Positions 1-5,448 of a DNA stretch of 8,811 nt are shown in pieces (position 1 is the first letter of the stretch; each line of letters opens with the position of its first letter). Made by a program: the position numbers and the translations under genes. The notes below the pieces were generated by a model. That model searched no databases and was not told the origin of the DNA. It saw only the letters and a list, made by a program, of their open reading frames with translations. This DNA is from an uncultured Tabrizicola sp. (GTDB taxonomy: Bacteria > Pseudomonadota > Alphaproteobacteria > Rhodobacterales > Rhodobacteraceae), in the NCBI GenBank assembly GCA_937858255.1, contig CALLZQ010000534.1, forward strand, positions 1 to 8,811, in the 5' to 3' direction.

Positions 1-1562
1 CGCCTACGTCGAGGGAATGCGGGAGCGGCAGGTGAGCGTCGGCTACCACGAGGTCCACCACGAGCCCCCCCCGCGCGGCGGCGGCGCCACAGTGCCGTGA
101 CAAACAGGCCAAAAAGCAACAAGAAGGCGGGCCTGTCCCCCCAGCGGGCAAAGGCTGTCGGCGGCAGGGCCGGGGGCAGGCCCGCCGCGTCCAGTGCGCC
201 TTGGGTGCCAAAAGCCAGCGCCTGACGCACCCCTCCGCGGGCATCGATGATCGCCGTGACACCGGTATTGGCGACGCGCACCAGCGGCAGCCCCATCTCG
301 ATGGCGCGCAACCGCGCCTGCTGAAAATGCTGGAACGGGCCGGTCAGCGTGCCGAACCAGGCGTCATTGGTGATCTGCAACATCCAGTCCGGGCGCGGCA
401 CCGCGCGGGGAATGGGCGGAAATACCGCCTCATAACAGATCAGCGGCAACACCCGGCCCAGCCCTGGCCCCAGGTCCAGAACCGCCGGCCCCGGCCCGGC
501 GGAATATCCATTGCCCACCTGCGCCGCAAAGGCGCCGATCCCCAGCCAGCGATAGATCAGATCGCCCAGCGGCATATATTCGCCAAAGGGCACCAGATGA
601 TGCTTGTCATAGGTCGCCAGCACCTCGCCCGTGCCCGAGACCAGCCGCAGACTGTTCCAGCCGCGATCGCCCTCGACCCGCTGCACCCCCAGCGCGACCT
701 TCTGCCCGCCGGCGGCGCCGGCAATCATCTGGGGCACCTCGGGCGAATATTCAAAGATGTAGGGAATGGCCGTCTCTGGCCAGATGGTCAATTCCGCCGG
801 CGTACCGGCGCGGGTCAGATCAAGCTGCCGGCGGAATAGTTGCCCCGCCGTTTCAGGATCCCATTTCAGATGTTGCTGGGCATTGGGCTGCACCAGCCGC
901 AGGGAAACGGACCGGTCTGCCGGCAAGGGCGCAGCCTCGCGCCACAGGCCAAAACCAAAGGCCGCCACCAGCACCGCACCCGCGACGACAATACCCATCG
1001 GACGGCGCCCCGCCAACAGCGCCGCCGCCCCCAGTGTCAGCACCGTCAATCCCGAGGCCCCAACCAGCGCCGCCCCCTGCTCAACCGGTGAGCCAAGCCA
1101 GAGATGCCCCACCTGCGCCCAGGGAAAGCCGGTCAGCACAACCCCCCGCCCCAGCTCGGCCAGCGACAAAAACGCAGCAATCGCCATCAGGCGTTGTGGC
1201 AGGAACACGGCCAGCGCCGCCGCTGCGGCCCAGAACAGCCCCAGCCCAAAGGCCATCAGTACCAGCGCAAAGGGCGCCATCCAGCCATAGACCCATGGAT
1301 CGACAAAGAACGGATTGACAATCCAGTTGAGCGAGGCCGCGAAATATCCGGCGCCGACCAGCCAGCCAGCCCACCACCCCATCGCCGGCGTTTCCGCCCG
1401 CGCCAGACGCGACAAGGCCCAGATCAGCCCGGGAAAGCCCAGATACCACGCCAAGAGCGGCGCCTGCGCCAAGGCAATGCTGGCGCCTGCCAGCAGATGC
1501 AGCCCCGCCCCCCGCCATCCGGGCAGGCCCGGCAGGCCAGAGAGGCGGGCGCGCAGGTTCAA
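1..1562 (-). CDS. lnt: apolipoprotein N-acyltransferase, 3' end not resolved in window
   Basis: Lnt is an inner-membrane enzyme that transfers a fatty acid from a phospholipid to the N-terminal cysteine of diacylated, signal-cleaved lipoproteins, the last step of lipoprotein maturation. The N-terminal half is very hydrophobic, as expected for the transmembrane bundle. The nitrilase-like domain follows with all catalytic triad positions present: Glu263 in WPETAIP, Lys320 in YDKHHLVPFGEYMP and Cys376 in LICYEAVF; TNDAWFG follows. A last hydrophobic stretch leads into an arginine cluster near base 75, where the family usually ends at about 500 residues. No in-frame stop occurs before the window edge, so the tail beyond is doubtful. 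The start is a TTG at 1560-1562, which overlaps the corC stop as TTGA; no ATG or GTG exists before the conserved N-terminus. It is the last gene of the phoH-ybeY-corC-lnt cluster. Confidence 0.93.
   Translation of the reverse strand, partial: MNLRARLSGLPGLPGWRGAGLHLLAGASIALAQAPLLAWYLGFPGLIWALSRLARAETPAMGWWAGWLVGAGYFAASLNWIVNPFFVDPWVYGWMAPFALVLMAFGLGLFWAAAAALAVFLPQRLMAIAAFLSLAELGRGVVLTGFPWAQVGHLWLGSPVEQGAALVGASGLTVLTLGAAALLAGRRPMGIVVAGAVLVAAFGFGLWREAAPLPADRSVSLRLVQPNAQQHLKWDPETAGQLFRRQLDLTRAGTPAELTIWPETAIPYIFEYSPEVPQMIAGAAGGQKVALGVQRVEGDRGWNSLRLVSGTGEVLATYDKHHLVPFGEYMPLGDLIYRWLGIGAFAAQVGNGYSAGPGPAVLDLGPGLGRVLPLICYEAVFPPIPRAVPRPDWMLQITNDAWFGTLTGPFQHFQQARLRAIEMGLPLVRVANTGVTAIIDARGGVRQALAFGTQGALDAAGLPPALPPTAFARWGDRPAFLLLFGLFVTALWRRRRAGGARGGPRGSRRSPAAPAFPRRR
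2..100 (+). CDS. 3' end of an unidentified plus-strand gene
   Basis: The frame beginning at base 2 is open from the window edge to a TGA at 98-100 and encodes 32 residues that end in a Gly/Pro-rich tail. From base 3 to 67 it has a textbook high-GC coding pattern: 21 of 22 third codon positions are G or C, while 15 of 22 second positions are A or T. The opposing lnt frame loses its coding look over the same bases, so I infer that a real gene ends here convergently to lnt and overlaps its tail. I do not recognise the peptide and cannot name a function. A 33-codon open frame can occur by chance in GC-rich DNA, so confidence is limited. Confidence 0.42.
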   Translation, partial: AYVEGMRERQVSVGYHEVHHEPPPRGGGATVP

Positions 1563-2479
1563 GATGCCTTGGCTTCAGGCTCGGGGGTCGCAGCAACACC
1601 GGGCAGGCGCACCCGCAGCCGCTTGATCCGCCGGGGGTCGGCGTCCAGCACCTCGAACTCGGCCCCGCTTTCGTGCGGCACGATTTCGCCCCGCGCCGGC
1701 ACCCGGCCGATGCGCAGGAACACCAGCCCGCCCAGCGTGTCGATTTCGCTGTCATCCTCGCCGTCGCGCAGGCGCAGGCCGATCGCCGCCTCGAATTCTT
1801 CTAGCGGCGCGGTGGATTGCGCGACAAAGACGCCGGGCTTTTCCTCTTTCCACAGCGCCCCTTCGACCACGTCATGTTCATCGTCGATCTCACCGATCAC
1901 CGTCTCGATCAGATCCTCGATCGTCACCAGACCATCGACACCGCCATATTCGTCGATCACCAGCGCCATATGCACCCGCTCGCGCTGCATCTTTTGCAGC
2001 AGAACCCCGATGGGCATCGAGGGCGGGGCATAGAGCAAGGGCCGCAACAGTTTGCGCAGGGAAAACCGGCCCGAGGCGCCAAAGCCATGTTGCAGCGCCA
2101 GATCCTTGAGGTGGATCAGCCCCTGCGGGTGGTCCATCGTGCCCTTGTACACCGGCAGGCGGGAAAAGCCCTGCTGGCGGAACACTTCGACCAGTTCATC
2201 GCGGCCGATGTCAATGGGCACGGCGACCATCTCGGCCTTGGGGATGGCCACATCATCGACGCGCAGCCGCCGCAGGACGCCTAGTCCCTGCATGGCCCCG
2301 GTCGCACCGCCCGCAGGCGCCGCCTCTTCTGCGGCTTCCGCGGCGCTGGGACTGTCCGCCCCGGAAAACGCCCCCAGCAACCGCCCGAGAAACCCCCTTT
2401 GCGGAGGTTCGTCTTCGCCCTCACGCCCCATCGGCTGCGCGCCCTGCGCTGCAACCGTACTGTCGCTGCTACTGCCCAT
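1559..2479 (-). CDS. corC: CorC/YbeX-like CBS-domain protein (hemolysin/TlyC family)
   Basis: This is a 306-residue soluble protein of the CorC/YbeX family, annotated variously as a magnesium/cobalt efflux accessory protein or 'hemolysin'; its molecular role is unsettled. The layout is an acidic, alanine-rich N-terminal segment (1-65), CBS domain 1 (about 74-130, with IPKAEM and FSRLPVY), CBS domain 2 (about 143-200, with VIDEYGGVDGLVTIEDLIE) and a transporter-associated CorC_HlyC domain (about 215-295, with EIDTLGGLVF). No membrane span is visible, which separates it from CorB-type relatives that have a DUF21 domain. The ATG at 2479 has a purine-rich AAGGAAAG just upstream, rather close to the start. 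It lies 41 bases after ybeY, and its TGA overlaps the lnt TTG start, which suggests translational coupling. The CBS domains probably sense adenine nucleotides, as in relatives. Confidence 0.9.
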   Translation of the reverse strand: MGSSSDSTVAAQGAQPMGREGEDEPPQRGFLGRLLGAFSGADSPSAAEAAEEAAPAGGATGAMQGLGVLRRLRVDDVAIPKAEMVAVPIDIGRDELVEVFRQQGFSRLPVYKGTMDHPQGLIHLKDLALQHGFGASGRFSLRKLLRPLLYAPPSMPIGVLLQKMQRERVHMALVIDEYGGVDGLVTIEDLIETVIGEIDDEHDVVEGALWKEEKPGVFVAQSTAPLEEFEAAIGLRLRDGEDDSEIDTLGGLVFLRIGRVPARGEIVPHESGAEFEVLDADPRRIKRLRVRLPGVAATPEPEAKAS

Positions 2480-2520
2480 CTTTCCTTTTCCGGCAACCCA
2501 CCCGTCCTGCGGATGTGGGC

Positions 2521-3048
2521 CTAATATGGGTTATCGAGACCAAGCCTTGCAAGTATGGCGACCTCAAGTCCTTCCATCAGCGCCGCATCGGCATCGTCAA
2601 TGTGATCATATCCCAAGAGATGCAGAAATCCATGGATCACAAGATGCGTCACATGGTCTGCCATCGGCTTGCCCGCGGCCTCGGCCTCACGGGCACAGGT
2701 ATCATAGGAAATTGCCAGATCGCCCAGTTCCTCGGGCATATCCGCATCGCCCGGGATCACGGGCGCCGGTGCCGCACCCGGCGTTTCCGCCGCCCGCTCG
2801 TCCGAGGGCCAGCTCAGCACATTGGTCGGCTGCGGCTTGCCGCGAAAATCGGCATTCAGCGTGGCAATGCGGGTGTCGTCACAGGCGAGAAGACAGAGCG
2901 TCAGCCCGGTCTCTGGCAGGTCAAGCTGGGTCAGGGCCGCGCCGATGGCCCGCAGCGAAATCGCCTCAATCCCCAGCGCCTCCCAGCGCGGATCCTCGAT
3001 CACGCAATCGACCAGTGGCAGGGGGGAGTCGTCGTCTTCAAAATCCAT
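2521..3048 (-). CDS. ybeY: endoribonuclease YbeY (16S rRNA maturation)
   Basis: YbeY is a zinc-dependent single-strand endoribonuclease needed for 16S rRNA 3' maturation and late 70S ribosome quality control. The 175-residue protein carries the hallmark metal site HGFLHLLGYDH, with ligands His139, His143 and His149. The usual TNVLSWP motif is at about 75-81 and the LGDLAISYDT segment at about 108-117. Alphaproteobacterial YbeY is commonly slightly longer than the enteric form, as here. The ATG at 3046-3048 is the 3' end of an 11-bp hairpin stem whose loop carries AGG (listed separately), so initiation may be structure-dependent or coupled to upstream phoH, which ends 56 bases earlier. The stop is TAG. 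An alternative ATG at 3071 is out of frame. Confidence 0.95.
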   Translation of the reverse strand: MDFEDDDSPLPLVDCVIEDPRWEALGIEAISLRAIGAALTQLDLPETGLTLCLLACDDTRIATLNADFRGKPQPTNVLSWPSDERAAETPGAAPAPVIPGDADMPEELGDLAISYDTCAREAEAAGKPMADHVTHLVIHGFLHLLGYDHIDDADAALMEGLEVAILARLGLDNPY

Positions 3049-3072
3049 GGGCTGCGCCTATCGCAGCCCATG
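3046..3072 (-). promoter_or_regulatory. hairpin containing the ybeY start codon
   Basis: Bases 3046-3056 and 3062-3072 are perfect inverted repeats of 11 bp (CATGGGCTGCG and its complement) around a 5-base loop. In the ybeY mRNA the loop reads AUAGG and the 3' arm ends in the AUG start codon, so the start would be paired while the only visible purine-rich Shine-Dalgarno-like bases sit in the loop. There is no U-tract after it, so it is not an ordinary intrinsic terminator. I infer translational control or coupling to ribosomes finishing phoH. Confidence 0.6.
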
Positions 3073-3104
3073 CGCCGTTGCAATCGGCATCCACATCGCC
3101 GGTA

Positions 3105-4106
3105 TCAGCCCTGTGCCTCTTCGGCCTCATAGGCCTCGATGATCCGCGCCACCAGCGGGTGACGCACCACATCCTTGGCGGTGAAGTAGTTGAAGCTGAC
3201 CCCCCGAACGCCCTTAAGGATACGCTCGGCATCAGACAGGCCCGAGGTCACGCCGCGCGGCAGGTCAACCTGCGTGCGATCACCGGTGATGACCATACGG
3301 CTGCCCTCGCCCAGACGGGTCAGGAACATCTTCATCTGCATGGTTGTGGCATTCTGTGCCTCATCCAGCACCACAAAGGCGTTCGACAGCGTCCGCCCGC
3401 GCATAAAGGCCAGCGGCGCGATCTCGATCCGCTTTTCCTCCAGCAGCTTTTGCACCTGTTTGGCCGGCAGGAAGTCATTCAGCGCGTCATAGAGCGGCTG
3501 CATATAGGGATCGACTTTTTCCTTCATGTCGCCGGGCAGGAAGCCCAGACGCTCACCCGCCTCGACTGCCGGGCGCGACAGGATGATCTTTTCCACCGCG
3601 CCCGAGATGAACATCGTCACCCCGACCGCCACGGCCAGATAGGTTTTGCCCGTGCCCGCCGGGCCGATGCCAAAGCCCAGCTCATTCTGGAACAGATTAG
3701 CGACATAGGCTTTTTGCGCCTCGGTCCGGGGCTCGATCGGCTTCTTGCGGGTCCGCAGTTCCATCCCGGGCGTGAACATCTCGATCTGCTCACTCTCGGT
3801 CGCCAGACCACCGCCCATCCGCAAGGCGCCGTCCACATCGCCTGCTGCAACCGAGCGGCCGCTTTCCAGACGGGCATAAAGGCTGCGCAGCACTGCCGAG
3901 GCCTGATCGCGCGCCCCCTTGTCCCCAATCACCACCAGCCGGTTGCCCCGTCGCAGGATGTGAACCCCGGCCTGATGCTCGATCTGTGCAAGGTTACGGT
4001 CAAATTCGCCGCAAAGCTCGATCAACAACCGGTTGTCAGGGAATTCGAGGACCGTTTCCACCATATCCTCGGACTTGGTCGGGGGGGTCAGCGCGCTGAT
4101 GCCCAA
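3105..4106 (-). CDS. phoH: PhoH family ATPase (YbeZ)
   Basis: This is a 333-residue cytoplasmic ATPase of the PhoH/YbeZ family, a P-loop protein of the helicase-like superfamily that partners YbeY in RNA and ribosome metabolism; the exact substrate is not settled. An N-terminal KH-like part (about 15-95, EFPDNRLLIELCGEFDRN) precedes the ATPase core. The core has Walker A GPAGTGKT at 148-155, ILSRPAVEAGERLGFLPG at 175-192, Walker B VVLDEAQN at 245-252 and MVITGDRTQVDLP at 271-283. The start is a TTG at 4104-4106, chosen because a strong AGAAGGAG lies 6 bases upstream; the next in-frame ATG at 4064 has no such site and would cut the N-terminus. It heads the minus-strand cluster with ybeY, corC and lnt, and a terminator upstream at 4231-4267 separates it from the envelope cassette, so it needs its own promoter. 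Confidence 0.95.
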   Translation of the reverse strand: MGISALTPPTKSEDMVETVLEFPDNRLLIELCGEFDRNLAQIEHQAGVHILRRGNRLVVIGDKGARDQASAVLRSLYARLESGRSVAAGDVDGALRMGGGLATESEQIEMFTPGMELRTRKKPIEPRTEAQKAYVANLFQNELGFGIGPAGTGKTYLAVAVGVTMFISGAVEKIILSRPAVEAGERLGFLPGDMKEKVDPYMQPLYDALNDFLPAKQVQKLLEEKRIEIAPLAFMRGRTLSNAFVVLDEAQNATTMQMKMFLTRLGEGSRMVITGDRTQVDLPRGVTSGLSDAERILKGVRGVSFNYFTAKDVVRHPLVARIIEAYEAEEAQG

Positions 4107-4112
4107 GGAGTT

Positions 4113-4120
4113 CTCCTTCT
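4113..4120 (-). promoter_or_regulatory. Shine-Dalgarno site that fixes the phoH TTG start
   Basis: Read on the minus strand these bases are AGAAGGAG, followed by a 6-base spacer and TTG. It is the best ribosome binding site in the window and supports the TTG over the ATG 14 codons downstream. Confidence 0.8.
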
Positions 4121-4137
4121 AGCTAGGGCCTGTAGAA

Positions 4138-4166
4138 AATGTGCGCCTCGTCACACTATCTGGCAA
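4138..4166 (-). promoter_or_regulatory. candidate promoter of the phoH-ybeY-corC-lnt cluster
   Basis: On the minus strand TTGCCA (4161-4166; 5 of 6 to TTGACA) is followed after 17 bases by CACATT (4138-4143; only 3 of 6 to TATAAT). The -35 is preceded by C, giving CTTG, and the -10 lies in GCGCACATTTT, so a heat-shock sigma-32-type promoter is also conceivable; the E. coli ybeZYX-lnt operon is known to be sigma-32 controlled. The position, downstream of the cassette terminator and about 30 bases before the phoH ribosome site, fits. The prediction is by eye. Confidence 0.35.
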
Positions 4167-4230
4167 GGGGGGAATTGGACGGGGCGGTAAAATTTCACCC
4201 TGCCGTCATAAAGCTGGCGCGAATTCCGGC

Positions 4231-4267
4231 ACAAAAGCAAAGGGCCGCGGAAAGCCGCGGCCCTTGC
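4231..4267 (-). terminator. intrinsic terminator of the ompA-lipoprotein cassette
   Basis: Bases 4240-4250 and 4255-4265 form a perfect 11-bp, mostly G/C stem with a 4-base loop; two further pairs are possible across a one-base bulge. Read on the minus strand, the stem is followed by TTTGCTTTTGT, a T-rich tail. It starts about 23 bases after the TAA of the lipoprotein gene, so it ends that transcript and insulates phoH from it. Confidence 0.85.
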
Positions 4268-4289
4268 GATAGTCCTTGGTCCCCTAGCC

Positions 4290-4667
4290 TTAACGCCGCA
4301 CGACTGTGCGGATGCCCGGGCCGGGAACGTAATCGCGGATCCCTTCGGTTCCCGTCTGATAATTGCGCAGAACCGTGCCGGGCGGGTAACGGTCGTTACA
4401 GACCGGCAGGCCCGAGGCCGGGTCGTAACGCGGGGTCGAATAGCCTTCGACACCGTCATCCATGATCCAGTTCTGGCAGCCATCCGGGTCATAGGCGATC
4501 GCCGCCTGACCATTGCGCAGCACGCCGCTGTCGCGCCCCTTGTCCACACCGGTCGCGATCACGGTGTTCGGGTCGCCGTTATAGCGGGTCAGGCCATCCT
4601 GCACGCAGCCCGACAACAGCACCGCAACGGCAGGAAGGGCCAGGAGCCTTACGATATTTTGTGCCAT
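4290..4667 (-). CDS. small secreted lipoprotein with a Cys-containing envelope module
   Basis: This encodes a 125-residue predicted lipoprotein of unknown function. The N-terminus MAQNIVRLLALPAVAVLLSG leads to a lipobox cysteine (LLSG-C, Cys21), so it should be exported, lipidated and, lacking an Asp at +2 (it has Val), probably sorted to the outer membrane. Residues 59-90 form a module with the pattern DGC..W..D.G.EGY..PR..PA.G.PVC, with 18 of 32 positions identical to the N-terminal region of the neighbouring OmpA-domain protein. The C-terminus is Gly/Pro/Arg-rich. I chose the ATG at 4665-4667 over the GTG codons at 4677-4679 and 4674-4676, because GAGG lies just before the ATG and overlaps the ompA-like gene's stop. 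Only 5 bases separate the two genes, so they are co-transcribed and probably translationally coupled. Lnt, encoded nearby, would be the last enzyme to process it. Confidence 0.8.
   Translation of the reverse strand: MAQNIVRLLALPAVAVLLSGCVQDGLTRYNGDPNTVIATGVDKGRDSGVLRNGQAAIAYDPDGCQNWIMDDGVEGYSTPRYDPASGLPVCNDRYPPGTVLRNYQTGTEGIRDYVPGPGIRTVVRR
4398..4493 (-). repeat. copy 2 of the shared DGC...PVC protein module
   Basis: This stretch encodes lipoprotein residues 59-90. Aligned without gaps to the segment coded at 5015-5110 it matches at 18 of 32 residues, including both cysteines, the Trp, the EGY and PR pairs and the final PVC. The similarity is at protein level and suggests duplication of an extracytoplasmic domain between the two genes. 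Confidence 0.7.
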
Positions 4668-4672
4668 GTTCC

Positions 4673-5242
4673 TCACCACCGATAGCAGACGACTTCGACG
4701 CGACGGTTCTTCTGCATCCCCGCCGCAGTGCTGTTCGAGGCAACCGGCTGGCGTTCGCCAAAACCGATCTCGCGCTCGACATGGGCGCCGACCGAACGGG
4801 CAACCGAAGCCACCGCGGCAGCGCGGCGCTGCGACAGGCCCATGTTGTACTCATCCGAGGCACGGCTGTCGGTATGGCCATAGATCGCATAGCCAAAGGC
4901 ACCAGCCTGCTGGAAGAAGGAGCGCAGCCGGTCACGCCCGCCGGCCGTCAGCTTGGCGCTGTCGGTGGCAAAGAGCGTATCGGTGTTTTCCACCAGACAG
5001 GTATTTTTCTTCAGGCAGACGGGCTTGCCGTTGGCCGGGTTGCGGCGCGGAACCATATAGCCCTCAAGCCCGCCATCGGCCCACCAGTGCATGCACCCGT
5101 CGTCATCAATCCAGACGCCCCATTCAATCTGACCGGATACCTGCGGTGCGCCCTGTGCCATGGCGGTTGTCGCAGCCGACAAACCGACCGCAAGCGCAGC
5201 CCCCCCCAGGACCATCCGCAATGCTTTGGAGAAATATTCCAC
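4673..5242 (-). CDS. OmpA-family peptidoglycan-binding outer membrane/periplasmic protein
   Basis: This 189-residue exported protein has an OmpA C-terminal domain, which in relatives binds diaminopimelate of peptidoglycan and tethers the cell wall to the outer membrane. A signal peptide (1-29) ends AMA before Gln30. Residues 45-76 hold the DGC...PVC module shared with the downstream lipoprotein (Cys50, Cys76), followed by two more cysteines (Cys82 and, at the end, Cys186). The OmpA domain spans about 86-188: LFATDSAKLT, YGHTDSRASDEYNMGLSQRRA (read with Asp125 and Arg140 as the ligand-binding pair) and NRRVEVVCY. There is no beta-barrel. The GTG start at 5240-5242 has AGAGAAGGGG 8 bases upstream; the internal ATG at codon 10 has no such site and would spoil the signal peptide. 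It is the first gene of a two-gene unit. Confidence 0.88.
   Translation of the reverse strand: MEYFSKALRMVLGGAALAVGLSAATTAMAQGAPQVSGQIEWGVWIDDDGCMHWWADGGLEGYMVPRRNPANGKPVCLKKNTCLVENTDTLFATDSAKLTAGGRDRLRSFFQQAGAFGYAIYGHTDSRASDEYNMGLSQRRAAAVASVARSVGAHVEREIGFGERQPVASNSTAAGMQKNRRVEVVCYRW
5015..5110 (-). repeat. copy 1 of the shared DGC...PVC protein module
   Basis: This stretch encodes residues 45-76 of the OmpA-domain protein and aligns gap-free to the module coded at 4398-4493 (18 of 32 identical). It sits between the signal peptide and the OmpA domain, so it would be exposed in the periplasm. Confidence 0.7.
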
Positions 5243-5250
5243 AGCCGCAG

Positions 5251-5260
5251 CCCCTTCTCT
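5251..5260 (-). promoter_or_regulatory. ribosome binding site that supports the GTG start of the OmpA-family gene
   Basis: Read on the minus strand this is AGAGAAGGGG, with 8 bases to the GTG at 5242. It favours the GTG over the ATG nine codons further in. Confidence 0.6.
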
Positions 5261-5343
5261 CTTTAGACTTGTACGAGCAGACTTGGGCTAGGATTGCCGT
5301 CCCGAAATCGTGAAGTAAAGCGAAATCTGAATGAATTTGGGCA

Positions 5344-5372
5344 TTTATGTGGCAAAAGCCACGGCCTGACAG
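5344..5372 (-). promoter_or_regulatory. candidate promoter of the ompA-lipoprotein unit
   Basis: On the minus strand CTGTCA (5367-5372, 4 of 6 to the -35 consensus) is followed after exactly 17 bases by CATAAA (5344-5349, 4 of 6 to the -10). It lies about 85 bases before the ribosome binding site. The spacer and the first -10 base contain a perfect inverted repeat, GTGGC-TTTT-GCCAC (5349-5362), which could be an operator or chance. The prediction is by eye. Confidence 0.4.
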
Positions 5373-5399
5373 CGTGGGCGCCACAATCATGCCGTGTTC

Positions 5400-5418
5400 C
5401 GTTTCCCCCGGGGAAACG
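5400..5418. repeat. 19-base palindrome in the miaB-ompA gap
   Basis: CGTTTCCC (5400-5407) is mirrored by GGGAAACG (5411-5418) around a 3-base centre; the symmetry extends through the centre apart from the middle base. It lies 30 bases after the miaB stop and about 30 bases upstream of the candidate ompA-unit promoter. On the minus strand no U-tract follows, so it is a poor terminator for miaB; on the plus strand ATTTT follows but no gene ends there. It may be an operator or a weak hairpin. Confidence 0.5.
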
Positions 5419-5448
5419 ATTTTCACCCACCCCCGGCAATGATGACAG

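Noticed and set aside
1081..1755. Minus-strand open frame of 224 codons over the corC-lnt junction
   Set aside because: It is shifted from both true frames; the correct frames give clear CBS and Lnt motifs.
2052..4190. Very long plus-strand open frame (about 710 codons)
   Set aside because: It runs antisense to corC, ybeY and phoH, each proven by motifs. Its composition is Arg/Pro/Ala-rich, as typical of antisense frames in GC-rich genes.
4674..4679. GTG codons as starts of the small lipoprotein
   Set aside because: No ribosome site precedes them, whereas GAGG sits just before the ATG at 4667, which also gives a normal lipoprotein signal peptide.
5400..5422. Intrinsic terminator for miaB
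   Set aside because: The T-tract is on the wrong side: it follows the hairpin only on the plus strand, where no gene ends.
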